64,000 bases of DNA from Oceanibaculum nanhaiense (GTDB lineage Bacteria; Pseudomonadota; Alphaproteobacteria; Oceanibaculales; Oceanibaculaceae): assembly GCF_002148795.1 (NCBI RefSeq), contig NZ_MPOB01000005.1, positions 239,023-303,022 of the forward strand, written 5' to 3'. This document shows, one piece after another, positions 9,760-18,171 of the stretch. Numbering within the stretch: position 1 is the stretch's first letter; the number at the start of each line of letters is the position of its first letter. Both the position numbers and the translations under genes were made by a program. The notes below the pieces were generated by a model. It searched no databases. It saw nothing but the letters and a program-made list of their open reading frames with translations, and was not told the DNA's origin.

Positions 9760-11154
9760 TCAGACGACGGCGAGATAGCGGGTGTCGGCGGCCTGCGGGA
9801 TCAGCTCGCGCAGGATGTTCAGCCCCTGGCGCACCGCCTCCGCGCTGGCCGGCGAGCCGAGGCAGATGCGCACCGCCTCCTCCTCGTGGCGGCGGCCGAC
9901 GGCGAACACGTCGGTCGGCGCGATCAGCACACCGCGCTGGCGGGCTTCGGCGACGAAATCGGTGGCGCGCCACGGTGCCGGCAGCTTCATCCACAGATGA
10001 TAGGCCTGTGGTGAGGCGCTGCCGGCGAGCGGACCCAGCACGGCGCGGGCGATGGCCTGTCGGCGCGCGGTTTCCTGCCGCCGGTTCGTGGCGATGCTGT
10101 CGGCGACACCGCTGTCGATCCAGTCGGCGGCGATCTCGCCCATCAGCGGCGGCACCATCCAGGTGGTGGCGCGCACCGCCGCCATGATGCGCGGCTGGAA
10201 GCGCCGGGGCGCGGCCAGGCAGCCGATGCGCAGGCCGGGCGCCAGGCTCTTCGACAGGCTGGTGAGATAGAGCGTCTGCTCCGGCGCGCGGGTGGCGATG
10301 GGGGCGGGGGCGTCTGGCGCCAGAAAGCCGTAGATATCATCCTCGACGATGGGCACGCCATAGCGTTCGGCGATATGCGCCAGCGCCGCGCGCCGCCCCT
10401 CGCCCATGATCGTGCCGGTCGGGTTCTGCAAGGTCGGGATCAGGTACAGCGCCCGGGGCGACAGCGTGCGGCAGGCAACGTCGAAGGCTTCCGGCAGCAC
10501 GCCCTCGCCATCCATGGCAAGGCCGCGCAGCTGCAGCCGCATCATCTCGGCGATGGCGCGGATTCCGGTCCAGGTCAGCGCGCCGCACAGCACCACATCG
10601 CCCGGCTCGGCGACGGCGGCTATCGCGGCGCTGATCGCATGCTGCCCGCCGGTGGTGAGCACCAGCCGGTCGGCCTCGGTGGGGAAGCGGTGCTGCCGGC
10701 CAAGCCACGCCGCGACCGCCTGGCGCACCTCCTCCGGCCCGTCGAAATTGCCATAGGGCAGCAGATGCGCCAGATCGTTGCGCCGGGCGAGTGTCTCCAG
10801 GCTGCCGCGCAGCGCGGCTTCGGCCAGCGGCTCGGCGGGCGGGTAATTCAGGCTCATATCCACCACGCCGTCGCGCTCCGGCGGCGCGTGATACAGCGCA
10901 TCGGCGGGCGCACGCTGGGCGATGAAGCTGCCGCGCCCGACCTCGCCGACCAGCAGCCCCAGCCGCTGCGCCTCGGCATAGGCGCGCGTCACCGTGCCCA
11001 CCGTCACCCCCAGCAGATAGGCGAGGTCACGGTGCGTCGGCAGCCGGTCGCCGGGCACCAGCCGGCCGGCCTCGATATCGCGGGCGATGGCCTCGGCAAT
11101 GGCGCGGTAGCGCGGGCCGGGGATTGTCGCTATATCGGGGTGCCACTTGCTCAT
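9760..11154 (-). CDS. MocR/PdxR-type regulator (GntR HTH fused to aminotransferase)
   Basis: A 464-residue protein. The N-terminal winged HTH (about residues 12-75) has the GntR signature L-P-T-H-R-D-L-A followed by V-T-V-G-T-V-T-R-A-Y. The rest is a fold-type I PLP aminotransferase domain with L-Q-N-P-T-G-T, I-V-E-D-D-I-Y-G-F and the PLP-lysine region S-L-S-K-S-L-A-P-G-L-R-I-G. MocR proteins usually sense PLP, amino acids or related amines. Those with this layout often control a divergent target, and alaX starts 129 bases away on the other strand. I take ATG 11154; a start at 11169 would add five residues. Confidence 0.9.
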   Translation of the reverse strand: MSKWHPDIATIPGPRYRAIAEAIARDIEAGRLVPGDRLPTHRDLAYLLGVTVGTVTRAYAEAQRLGLLVGEVGRGSFIAQRAPADALYHAPPERDGVVDMSLNYPPAEPLAEAALRGSLETLARRNDLAHLLPYGNFDGPEEVRQAVAAWLGRQHRFPTEADRLVLTTGGQHAISAAIAAVAEPGDVVLCGALTWTGIRAIAEMMRLQLRGLAMDGEGVLPEAFDVACRTLSPRALYLIPTLQNPTGTIMGEGRRAALAHIAERYGVPIVEDDIYGFLAPDAPAPIATRAPEQTLYLTSLSKSLAPGLRIGCLAAPRRFQPRIMAAVRATTWMVPPLMGEIAADWIDSGVADSIATNRRQETARRQAIARAVLGPLAGSASPQAYHLWMKLPAPWRATDFVAEARQRGVLIAPTDVFAVGRRHEEEAVRICLGSPASAEAVRQGLNILRELIPQAADTRYLAVV

Positions 11155-11161
11155 GGCGTAA

Positions 11162-11205
11162 CGGTACAAAGCGCAGGAAATCGCGACAATCGTAAAAATG
11201 TACCG
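11162..11205. promoter_or_regulatory. Putative MocR operator in the mocR-alaX gap
   Basis: CGGTACA at 11162-11168 and its exact complement TGTACCG at 11199-11205 are centred 37 bases apart in the divergent intergenic region, and each contains GTAC. On the minus strand the first copy overlaps a possible -10 (TACCGT) that lies 17 bases from a TTGTCG. The GTAC repeats are seen directly; assigning them to the adjacent MocR protein is inference. Confidence 0.4.
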
Positions 11206-11283
11206 GTGACAATTAAAGTAAGTGCGCCCGCCTGTACCCCTCCGGACAGGGCGCTATAATCGCCCCGGATAAAGGAGGACCGC

Positions 11284-12000
11284 ATGACCGAGGAACTGTT
11301 CCGCACCGATTCCTACCTGAAGGACTGCACCGCCATTGTGGTATCGGCCGGGCCGGAGGGCATCGTGCTGGACCGCACCGTGTTCTACCCGATGGGCGGC
11401 GGCCAGCCGGGCGACAGCGGGGAATTGCGGCTGGCGGACGGGCGGACGCTGCGGATAGCCGATACCCGCAAGGGCGAAACGGGAATCCTGCATGTCCCTG
11501 AAGAGCCGGAGGCGGCATCCGCACTGGCCCCCGGCGATGCGGTGACGGCCGTACTCGACTGGGAGCGCCGGCACCGCCACATGCGCATGCACACGGCGCT
11601 GCATCTGATGTGCGCCAGCGTGCCGGGCGACGTGACCGGCGGGCAGGTCGGGGCCGAGCGCAGCCGGCTGGATTTCGACCTGCCGGAAGTGAGTTTCACC
11701 AAGGAGGAACTGGCGGACAGGCTGAACGCGCTGATCGCCGCCGACCATCCGGTCAGCGCCCGCTGGATCACCGATGCCGAGATGGCGGCCCAGCCGGAGC
11801 TGGTGCGCACGCTGTCGGTGAAGCCGCCGATGGGTGCCGGCACGGTGCGGCTGATCTCTGTGGCGGGCGACACGGTCGATCTGCAGCCCTGCGGCGGCAC
11901 CCATGTCGCGCGCACCGGGGAGATCGGGCCGCTTACCGTGGCGAAGATCGAGAACAAGGGACGGCAGAACCGCCGCATCACCATCGCGTTTGCGGAGTAG
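11284..12000 (+). CDS. Alanyl-tRNA editing protein AlaX
   Basis: Free-standing editing domain related to AlaRS, predicted to deacylate mischarged Ser- or Gly-tRNA-Ala. The N-terminal part has the F-Y-P-M-G-G-G-Q-P-G-D-S-G beta-barrel motif. The zinc-site motifs are H-T-A-L-H (about residues 104-108) and the C-terminal C-G-G-T-H. At 238 residues it matches the AlaX-M/AlaX-II class, which has part of the barrel. GGAGG at 11274-11278 precedes the ATG. It is divergent from the MocR gene, which could regulate it. Confidence 0.92.
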   Translation: MTEELFRTDSYLKDCTAIVVSAGPEGIVLDRTVFYPMGGGQPGDSGELRLADGRTLRIADTRKGETGILHVPEEPEAASALAPGDAVTAVLDWERRHRHMRMHTALHLMCASVPGDVTGGQVGAERSRLDFDLPEVSFTKEELADRLNALIAADHPVSARWITDAEMAAQPELVRTLSVKPPMGAGTVRLISVAGDTVDLQPCGGTHVARTGEIGPLTVAKIENKGRQNRRITIAFAE

Positions 12001-12822
12001 GGCGGGGGCGCGGAGTAGGGGGGACTAATTATGAATCGTCACCCTCGGGCTTGACCCGAGGGTCCAGCCGTCCGTGCCAAACGCTCGGTCAATGGATGGT
12101 CGGATCAAGTCCGACCATGACGACAGAGAAAGCGTTTAGAAGCTGCTTTGCCCCGGATCGAGTGAGAGACTGTAAAAGCGTTCCAGCCCCATTTCCTCCG
12201 TCTTTTCAGGGACAAGCGCCCGATCCCTGCGATAGCGCGGGAAGAAAATGAGCCAACCGCGATAGAGTTGCCGCAAATGCAGTCCCATCAAATAAGGCGA
12301 AGTCGGACAGTCATTTCTGGTTAGAAAGTCACTGTACAAGTAATAAATCAAGCGCGCTGATAATAATCATCTTGTAAAGTTCGATTGTGACAATATGAAT
12401 TCCCGTACGAAACGCCGCTACGTCCGATCAGAAACCGCGATACGCCCGTCAGGCAGCCGGATCATATTGCCCAATACACAAGTCAACCGAATTAAATTCT
12501 GCCAATCCGTGATATATCACGGCTCGTTGCCTGATCTGTTGCGGAAATGCAACGCATCTGCGCTTACCGCTATTTATCGTGGCCGGGTTGGCATTTGCCT
12601 CTTGGCGAACCATTCGACAACGGGTAAAACCGGGGGGCGTTTGAACAAGCGCTGTAACTGCGTCCACCGCCTGGCGAGTTCAGGGATGTCGCCGGCAGCG
12701 GTGTTCACACAGTAAGGTTGGGCGGCGCGAGCCTGCTCGTATGTTGGGGAAGCTGTGGGGCCAAGGACGGGACACCGTCACGCCGCCAGGGGAACCAGGG
12801 AAAACTAAGGGAGCTATTAGTA
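12001..12822. other. 822-base region without a convincing gene; leader of the S-layer-like gene
   Basis: After alaX there is a dyad repeat (12036-12123), then about 600 bases of lower GC than the flanks. The short frames here have no recognisable domain, no good ribosome site and unlike codon use, so I do not call them. A weak sigma-70-like pair, TTGTAA near 12371 and TATGAA near 12393, is present. The last 100 bases are GC-rich and could form a structured 5' leader. The clearest translation signal is AAGGGAG at 12808-12814, just before the ATG at 12823. S-layer transcripts often have long leaders. Confidence 0.5.
12036..12123. repeat. Dyad intergenic repeat element (two perfect palindromes)
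   Basis: Two perfect hairpins lie 33 bases apart. The first has a 9-bp stem, 12041-12049 with 12055-12063, and loop CTTGA. The second has a 9-bp stem, 12096-12104 with 12110-12118, and loop TCAAG, the complement of the first loop. The element is bounded by TCGTCA at the left and TGACGA at the right, so the whole is an imperfect inverted repeat. This matches the general design of palindromic intergenic repeats that occur in many copies in alphaproteobacterial genomes. No second full copy is in this window. Confidence 0.7.
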
Positions 12823-15522
12823 ATGGCAACTATCACTGGTACGGACGCCAGCGATTTCCTCGTCGGCACCGACGATGGCGATCTGGTCAACGGCGGGCTC
12901 GGTAACGACACCATTCGCGGCCTTGGCGGCAACGACACGCTGAACGGCGCCGAAGGCAATGACGACCTCGATGGCGGCGACGGCAATGACTACCTGATCG
13001 GTGGCGCCGGTAACGACACGCTGCAGGGCGGCATGAATGCCGACACGCTGGAAGGCGGCGACGGAAATGACGTGCTGCGCGGCGGCAAGGGCTTCGACTC
13101 CATTGATGGTGGTGACGGCAACGACACCATCTATTCCGGCCTTGGCCAGGACACGCTGACCGGCGGCGCCGGTGCCGACGTGTTCGTGCTGCGCGGCGAT
13201 GATCCGAACTTTCCGGGCGCGCTGAAGGCCCCGACCATCACCGACTTCGTGGCCGGCACCGACACCATTGCCATCCAGGGTGCGACCGCGGACGAGATCA
13301 CCACGGCGCTGACCGCTCAGACCACGGTCGATGGCGGCGTGTCCTTCGAGATCAACGGCGCGACCGTTGTCGTGAAGGGCACCGGCCTGACCTCGCTGAC
13401 CGCGTCCAATGTCACCACCGAGGACGGGATTCCGGAGAATAATCCTGGTCAGAGCTTTACGCTGACGACTGGCACAGATACGCCGGCTGCGACCTCTGGG
13501 AATGACACTATCACTGCTGGCGCTCTTGCGCCGGACGGTACGACCGCGGCCACGACGCTGAATGCTCTTGACGTCATTGATGGTGGTGCCGGAACTGATA
13601 CGCTGATTTTGGACACCACAGGCAACCAAAATCAGAGTGTTCTTGGTACAATTACGAATGTTGAGAATCTCACGTTCGTGGGAACTGGCGCAGCTATTGC
13701 TGACGTTGCAGCTGCTACTTTCTCGGGTACCATCAAGTACCAGCAGACGGCTGATACTGCAGTGGCTGTTACGGGTGTCACTGGTCAGACAATCGCAATT
13801 GATCGTGTTGCCGATGCTACCACTGTGACGGCCGGCTATGCTGCCACCCAGGCGTCGGCAACTCTGACTGCCGCGGCCCCGGTCGGCGATGCTACTTTCA
13901 GTATTTCTGGCACTGGCCTGAAGACGGCAAACCTGACGGTTGACAAGACGGCAACCGGCAAGAGCGTAACTGTCGCAGATACGGGTAACACAACCACCGC
14001 GGTAAATATCACGGCTTCTGGTGCAAGCACTGTTGTTGCCAACTCTACCGCCTTGGCAACGGTCAGTGTTGGTGGTGCTGGCTTGGTTAGCCTTACGCTT
14101 GGCACCGCCGCGGCAACCAGTGTTGATGCCTCTGCGTCTACTGGCGGTTTGAATTTGGCCACTGCTATGGCTACTGGTGCTACTTTCACCGGCGGCGCAG
14201 GTAAGGATACCGTCACGATTGGTGCTAGCACCGTTGCCAGCACCATGGGGGCTGGAGATGACACGGTGAATCTCTCTGTCGCTGCCTTGGGTTCGGGCGG
14301 TTCTGTTGATGGTGGGGATGGCTCCGATACTATTTCGCTGTCTGCAGCCAATGCGGCTACCGCTTCTGCGACTACTACTTTCGCTGCTTCTATCTCAAAC
14401 TTCGAGAAATTCGGTGTTGGTCTGGCGGGTGCGGCTACTACAATTAATGCCGACAACATTGATGGAATCACTCACATTGTGAGTGCGGGTACTTCGAATA
14501 CCTTTACCCTTACTGTCAATAACCTGGCCGCTAACTCGACTTTTGAGCAGACTGCAGCGCTTGGAACAACTGCAGGAGCAACGCTGAACCTGAAGGATGC
14601 AACCGGTACCAGCGATGTGTTGAACTTGAAGTTCTCGGCAACGGACGGTTTCACTAACGGCACAGCAATCACAGCCGCCGGCGTTGAAACTCTGAATATT
14701 GTTACCGACGATACTGACACTACTGCGCCGACCACAGTGTTCACTATTCCGATAACTGCAACCTCGGTTAAGTCGGTTACTGTCAGCGGCGATGTTGGTA
14801 TTGATCTGACTGGTCTGACTGCGACCACCTTGACTTCGCTGGATGCTTCTGGCGTGACGGCTACTGGTGCCGCTGGTGCGGTTACCATTACGACCGGTGC
14901 GCTGGCTGCGGCTGCTACTCTTACTGGTGGCGCGGGTAACGATACCATCAACGCTTCTGCCGCAACTAAGGCTGTGACGCTGACCGGTGGCGCTGGTGGT
15001 GATACGCTGACCGGCTCGTCGACAGTTGCCAGCACTATCAATGGTGGTGATGGCAACGATATCCTAACCGGCGGTGCTGGCGCGGATACGATCAACGGTG
15101 GTGCCGGTAATGACCAGATCACCTCTGGTGCTGGCCTTGACATTGTTGACGTCGGGACGGGTACCGATACTTTTATTGTGACAGCCAATTCGAACGGCAA
15201 CATCTATGCTACTATCAGTGGTATGGGGTCGGGCGACAAAGTTGACTTCCTTGCTGGTGGTGCTGCTGCGACCTTTACGACGGCTGCGATCACTCTGGCT
15301 TCGACAGCAGCTTTCGCTGATTTCCTGCAGGCATCCGCTGCAGGTGGTGCTGATCGTGTGGTTTGGTTCCAGTTTGGTGGAGACACCTATCTTGTTCAGG
15401 ACGTAACGGCTGGTGCGACCTTCACGAACGGTGCCGACCAAGTAGTTAAGTTGTCCGGTCTGATCGATCTCAGCACTGCGACCATCGATGGTGCTGGTAC
15501 TAATGTCCTTACCCTCGGGTAA
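12823..15522 (+). CDS. S-layer-like RTX surface protein, predicted type I secretion substrate
   Basis: An 899-residue acidic protein with no Sec signal. Residues about 5-125 hold around ten glycine-rich GGxGxDxxx calcium-binding nonapeptides. A module ending near residue 202 is closely similar to the C-terminus of the RTX protein at 18172-19236. From about residue 205 (S-F-T-L-T-T-G-T-D) the protein becomes Thr/Ala/Gly/Ser-rich beta-strand repeats like those of many S-layer proteins. A second RTX block (about 705-785) and a C-terminal tail (V-V-W-F-Q-F-G-G-D-T-Y-L-V-Q-D) follow, of the kind seen at the secretion end of RsaA-type proteins. Codons from about 13430 on are richer in T-ending GGT, GCT and ACT than the first 600 bases. 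A terminator follows directly. Confidence 0.85.
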   Translation: MATITGTDASDFLVGTDDGDLVNGGLGNDTIRGLGGNDTLNGAEGNDDLDGGDGNDYLIGGAGNDTLQGGMNADTLEGGDGNDVLRGGKGFDSIDGGDGNDTIYSGLGQDTLTGGAGADVFVLRGDDPNFPGALKAPTITDFVAGTDTIAIQGATADEITTALTAQTTVDGGVSFEINGATVVVKGTGLTSLTASNVTTEDGIPENNPGQSFTLTTGTDTPAATSGNDTITAGALAPDGTTAATTLNALDVIDGGAGTDTLILDTTGNQNQSVLGTITNVENLTFVGTGAAIADVAAATFSGTIKYQQTADTAVAVTGVTGQTIAIDRVADATTVTAGYAATQASATLTAAAPVGDATFSISGTGLKTANLTVDKTATGKSVTVADTGNTTTAVNITASGASTVVANSTALATVSVGGAGLVSLTLGTAAATSVDASASTGGLNLATAMATGATFTGGAGKDTVTIGASTVASTMGAGDDTVNLSVAALGSGGSVDGGDGSDTISLSAANAATASATTTFAASISNFEKFGVGLAGAATTINADNIDGITHIVSAGTSNTFTLTVNNLAANSTFEQTAALGTTAGATLNLKDATGTSDVLNLKFSATDGFTNGTAITAAGVETLNIVTDDTDTTAPTTVFTIPITATSVKSVTVSGDVGIDLTGLTATTLTSLDASGVTATGAAGAVTITTGALAAAATLTGGAGNDTINASAATKAVTLTGGAGGDTLTGSSTVASTINGGDGNDILTGGAGADTINGGAGNDQITSGAGLDIVDVGTGTDTFIVTANSNGNIYATISGMGSGDKVDFLAGGAAATFTTAAITLASTAAFADFLQASAAGGADRVVWFQFGGDTYLVQDVTAGATFTNGADQVVKLSGLIDLSTATIDGAGTNVLTLG

Positions 15523-15575
15523 GGGTCGAAAAAGTCAGGTTCTTTCTTTTTAATAAAAAGTAGAACTAGGCTATG

Positions 15576-15610
15576 AACCCCACTGCCTTTTAGGCAGTGG
15601 GGTTTTCTTT
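15576..15610 (+). terminator. Strong Rho-independent terminator after the S-layer-like gene
   Basis: CCCCACTGCC at 15578-15587 pairs perfectly with GGCAGTGGGG at 15593-15602 across a 5-base loop. Flanking AA and TT extend the stem to 12 bp, and TTTTCTTT follows. It lies about 55 bases after the stop codon. It is the strongest terminator in the window and marks the S-layer-like gene as a separate, probably highly expressed, unit. Confidence 0.93.
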
Positions 15611-15662
15611 ACGAAAGAGCCAAACTAGCTGCACGCAAAAAGTAATTGCTGGGAGAGCCGAA

Positions 15663-17207
15663 ATGACATCATGGACGTCGGGCTATGTGGCGGAGCTGGA
15701 ATATTCGCAGGGCGTCTATCGCGAGATGGCACCGGCGCTGCTGCGCCTGAATTTGCTGCTGAAGCAGGCGGACGCCTCCGCGCTCACCGGCCAGCCCCCC
15801 AGTACGCCCCTGCGCTATGCCGAGCTGGGCTGTGGCCACGGTCTGACAGCCACGATGATCGCGGCATCGCATCCGGGTGCCGAGGTGCATGCCACCGACT
15901 TCAACCCCGCCCATGTCGCCGGGGCACGCAAGCTCGCCGCCCAGGCCAATCTGAAGAACATCCAGTTTTACGAGCATAGTTTCGCCGAGTTTCTGTCGGC
16001 CGATCTGCCGATGTTCGACGTGGTGGCGCTGCATGGCGTCTATAGCTGGATCAGCGAGGAGAACCGCGCGCTGATCCGCGATTTCCTCTATGCCAGGCTG
16101 AAGCCGGGCGGGGTCTGCTACATCTCCTACAATGTGCTGCCCGGCTGGGCGCCCGCAATGCCGATGCGCAAGCTGATGATCGAGCTGGGCGAGGGCAACA
16201 AGGCGCAGCCGATGGCTACGCGCATCGATGACGCGCTGGACTTCATCGGCCAGATGCAGAAGACCAATGCCGGCTATTTCAAGGCCAACCCGCTGGCGGC
16301 GACGCGGCTGGAGGGCATGGCCAAGCACAGCCGCAACTACCTTGCCCACGAGTACATGAACCGCGACTGGAACATCTTCTACCATAGCGATGTGGCGCGG
16401 GAACTCAGCCAGGCGAAGCTCACTTTCGCGGCTTCCGCCCATACCGGCGACCATGTCGATATCGTCAATCTGACGGTGGACCAGCAGCAGCTTCTGGCCA
16501 CGCTCACCGATCCGGCGGTGCGCGAGACGGTGCGCGATTTCTGCGTAAACCAGCAGTTCCGCCGAGACATCTTCGCCAAAGGGCTGCTGCGCCTGTCGTC
16601 GCAAGAGCAGGGGGTGGCGCTCAGCGCCACCCGTTTCGCACTGACTGTGCCGCGATCCTCCCTGGCGCTGAAGGCGGCCTTCCCGGTCGGTGAGGTCAAT
16701 CTGCAGGCGGAAGTCTATGAGCCTGTCGCAGACGCGCTGGCGGAAAAGCCGAAGAGCATCGCCGAAATGCTGGCCGTCGAGCCGCTGAAGGCGATGGGCT
16801 ACCAGAAGCTGCTGCAGGCGCTGGTAATTCTCACCTCCAGCGGGCAGGCCGCCCCGGCGCTGGAGGACAAGGCGGCGCGCGAGGCGAAGCCGCATTGCGA
16901 CCGGCTGAACGCGGCGCTGATCGAGCGCGCGCGCACCGCCGCCGACATCGCCTATCTGGTCAGCCCGGTCATCGGCTCCGGCGTGCAGGTGGATCGCTTC
17001 AGCCAGCTGATGCTGCTGGGGCGGAAACAGGGCCAGAAGGATCTGGCGGGTTTCGTCTGGTCCGTGCTGTCGGCGCAGAACCAGCGCATCCTGAAGGACG
17101 GCAAGACGCTGGAAACGCCGGAGGAGAATCTGGCGGAGCTGAAGACCCGCGAGGCCGACTTCACCGCCAAGACCCTGCCGCTGCTGGCCTATCTCGGCAT
17201 CGCCTGA
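15663..17207 (+). CDS. Class I SAM methyltransferase with methyltransferase regulatory domain
   Basis: A 514-residue protein. The N-terminal Rossmann methyltransferase has motif I E-L-G-C-G-H-G (about residues 56-62), then H-A-T-D-F-N-P and D-V-V-A-L-H-G-V-Y-S-W. From about residue 215 it matches the predicted methyltransferase regulatory domain (PF10119 type): Y-L-A-H-E-Y-M-N, I-F-Y-H-S-D-V-A and L-T-V-D-Q-Q-Q. The substrate is unknown; a secreted RTX protein or a surface glycan is possible from context. The start at 15663 has GGGAGAG upstream. Longer in-frame starts would run into the terminator. It lies between an RTX gene and sapC. Confidence 0.85.
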   Translation: MTSWTSGYVAELEYSQGVYREMAPALLRLNLLLKQADASALTGQPPSTPLRYAELGCGHGLTATMIAASHPGAEVHATDFNPAHVAGARKLAAQANLKNIQFYEHSFAEFLSADLPMFDVVALHGVYSWISEENRALIRDFLYARLKPGGVCYISYNVLPGWAPAMPMRKLMIELGEGNKAQPMATRIDDALDFIGQMQKTNAGYFKANPLAATRLEGMAKHSRNYLAHEYMNRDWNIFYHSDVARELSQAKLTFAASAHTGDHVDIVNLTVDQQQLLATLTDPAVRETVRDFCVNQQFRRDIFAKGLLRLSSQEQGVALSATRFALTVPRSSLALKAAFPVGEVNLQAEVYEPVADALAEKPKSIAEMLAVEPLKAMGYQKLLQALVILTSSGQAAPALEDKAAREAKPHCDRLNAALIERARTAADIAYLVSPVIGSGVQVDRFSQLMLLGRKQGQKDLAGFVWSVLSAQNQRILKDGKTLETPEENLAELKTREADFTAKTLPLLAYLGIA

Positions 17208-17256
17208 CGGTGGCGGTGCCGCCTCGACGCCTGTTCCGAAACCCGAGTAAGCAACC

Positions 17257-18045
17257 ATGTACAAATCCCTCGTACCCGTCTCCCCCGAACGCCACGGCGG
17301 TAAGGCCTGGCGCGGCTTCTCCAGCTATCTCTATGCTGCGGGCGAGGCCGTGCTGCCGCTCTGCGCCGCCGAACTGCCGCGTGCCGCAGCCGATATGCCG
17401 GTCGGCTTTCTGCGCCAGAATGATGTCGTGTCTCCCGTCGCCATCTGCTCGCTGGTGCCGGGCCGGAATTTCTACATCGCGCCTGAGGGGCGTTGGCTGG
17501 GGAGCTATGCGCCCGCGATCCTGCGCGCCTACCCTTTCGCTCTTGTGGCGGGCGAAGGCGGTAAGCGACTGGTTTGCGTGGATGAGGAAAGCGGTTTGCT
17601 GCTGGAAGCGCCGGACGCAGAAGGGGCGGACCCCTTCTTCGACGACAAAAACCAGCCCGCCGGCAAATTCGCACAGGTCGTGGACTTCCTGACGCATCTG
17701 GAGCGCGACCGGCAGGCTACGGCAATGCTTTGCGCGCTGCTGGACAGCCATGGGCTGTTCGCCGACTGGCCGCTGAAGGTGGATGCGGGGCAGGGCGCAC
17801 AGGACGTGACTGGTATCCTGCGCATCGACGAGGCGAAGCTGAACCAGCTTTCCGACGCGGCCTTCCTGGAATTGCGCAAGGCAGGCGCGCTGCCCTTCAT
17901 CTACACGCATTTGCTCTCGACCCAGCGATTGCCGGTGCTCTCGCGTCTCGCACAGCTGCAGACCCAGCTCCAGCAGCGCCAGCCGACCCTGGATGATGCT
18001 TTCGAGATGCCGCTCGACGATGATTTCGAGTTCAATTTCGATTAG
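17257..18045 (+). CDS. SapC-family protein
   Basis: A 262-residue cytoplasmic-looking protein of the SapC family (PF07277). It shows the family start (Y-K-S-L-V-P-V-S-P-E-R-H), P-V-G-F-L-R-Q-N-D, the W-L-G-S-Y-A-P-A-I-L-R-A-Y-P-F block, and F-F-D-D-K-N-Q-P-A-G. In Campylobacter fetus, sapC lies beside the sapDEF type I secretion genes of the S-layer locus, but its biochemical role is not established. Its position here between two RTX genes and upstream of an ABC/MFP pair fits a link to surface-protein production. It follows the methyltransferase by 49 bases. Confidence 0.85.
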   Translation: MYKSLVPVSPERHGGKAWRGFSSYLYAAGEAVLPLCAAELPRAAADMPVGFLRQNDVVSPVAICSLVPGRNFYIAPEGRWLGSYAPAILRAYPFALVAGEGGKRLVCVDEESGLLLEAPDAEGADPFFDDKNQPAGKFAQVVDFLTHLERDRQATAMLCALLDSHGLFADWPLKVDAGQGAQDVTGILRIDEAKLNQLSDAAFLELRKAGALPFIYTHLLSTQRLPVLSRLAQLQTQLQQRQPTLDDAFEMPLDDDFEFNFD

Positions 18046-18053
18046 GGGTCTGT

Positions 18054-18083
18054 GGGTGCGTCAATCTGTCGCATGACGCACCC
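18054..18083 (+). other. Strong intercistronic hairpin after sapC
   Basis: GGGTGCGTCA at 18054-18063 pairs perfectly with TGACGCACCC at 18074-18083, with a 10-base loop, starting 9 bases after the sapC stop. No T-run follows on either strand, so it is more likely a transcript 3'-end stabiliser or processing site than an intrinsic terminator. Confidence 0.55.
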
Positions 18084-18171
18084 GCCGGAAAAATACCTCC
18101 AAAGGTGGAAATTCGGGCCGCCCTTTCCTTACAATTAATCGCAGCGAAAATAAGGGGGTAAGGAGGGAGTC

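Noticed and set aside
12136-12351. Open frame of 71 codons on the minus strand
   Set aside because: No recognisable domain, no good ribosome site, atypical composition, and it lies in the low-GC leader region next to a dyad repeat.
12395-12715. Open frame of 106 codons on the plus strand
   Set aside because: Basic, low-complexity translation with no homology that I recognise; overlaps another opposite-strand frame and has no translation signal.
12901-13190. RTX nonapeptide coding repeats as a CRISPR or DNA satellite
   Set aside because: The periodic GGCGGCGACGGC-like units are in frame, diverged at third positions and encode GGxGxDxxx, so they are protein repeats.
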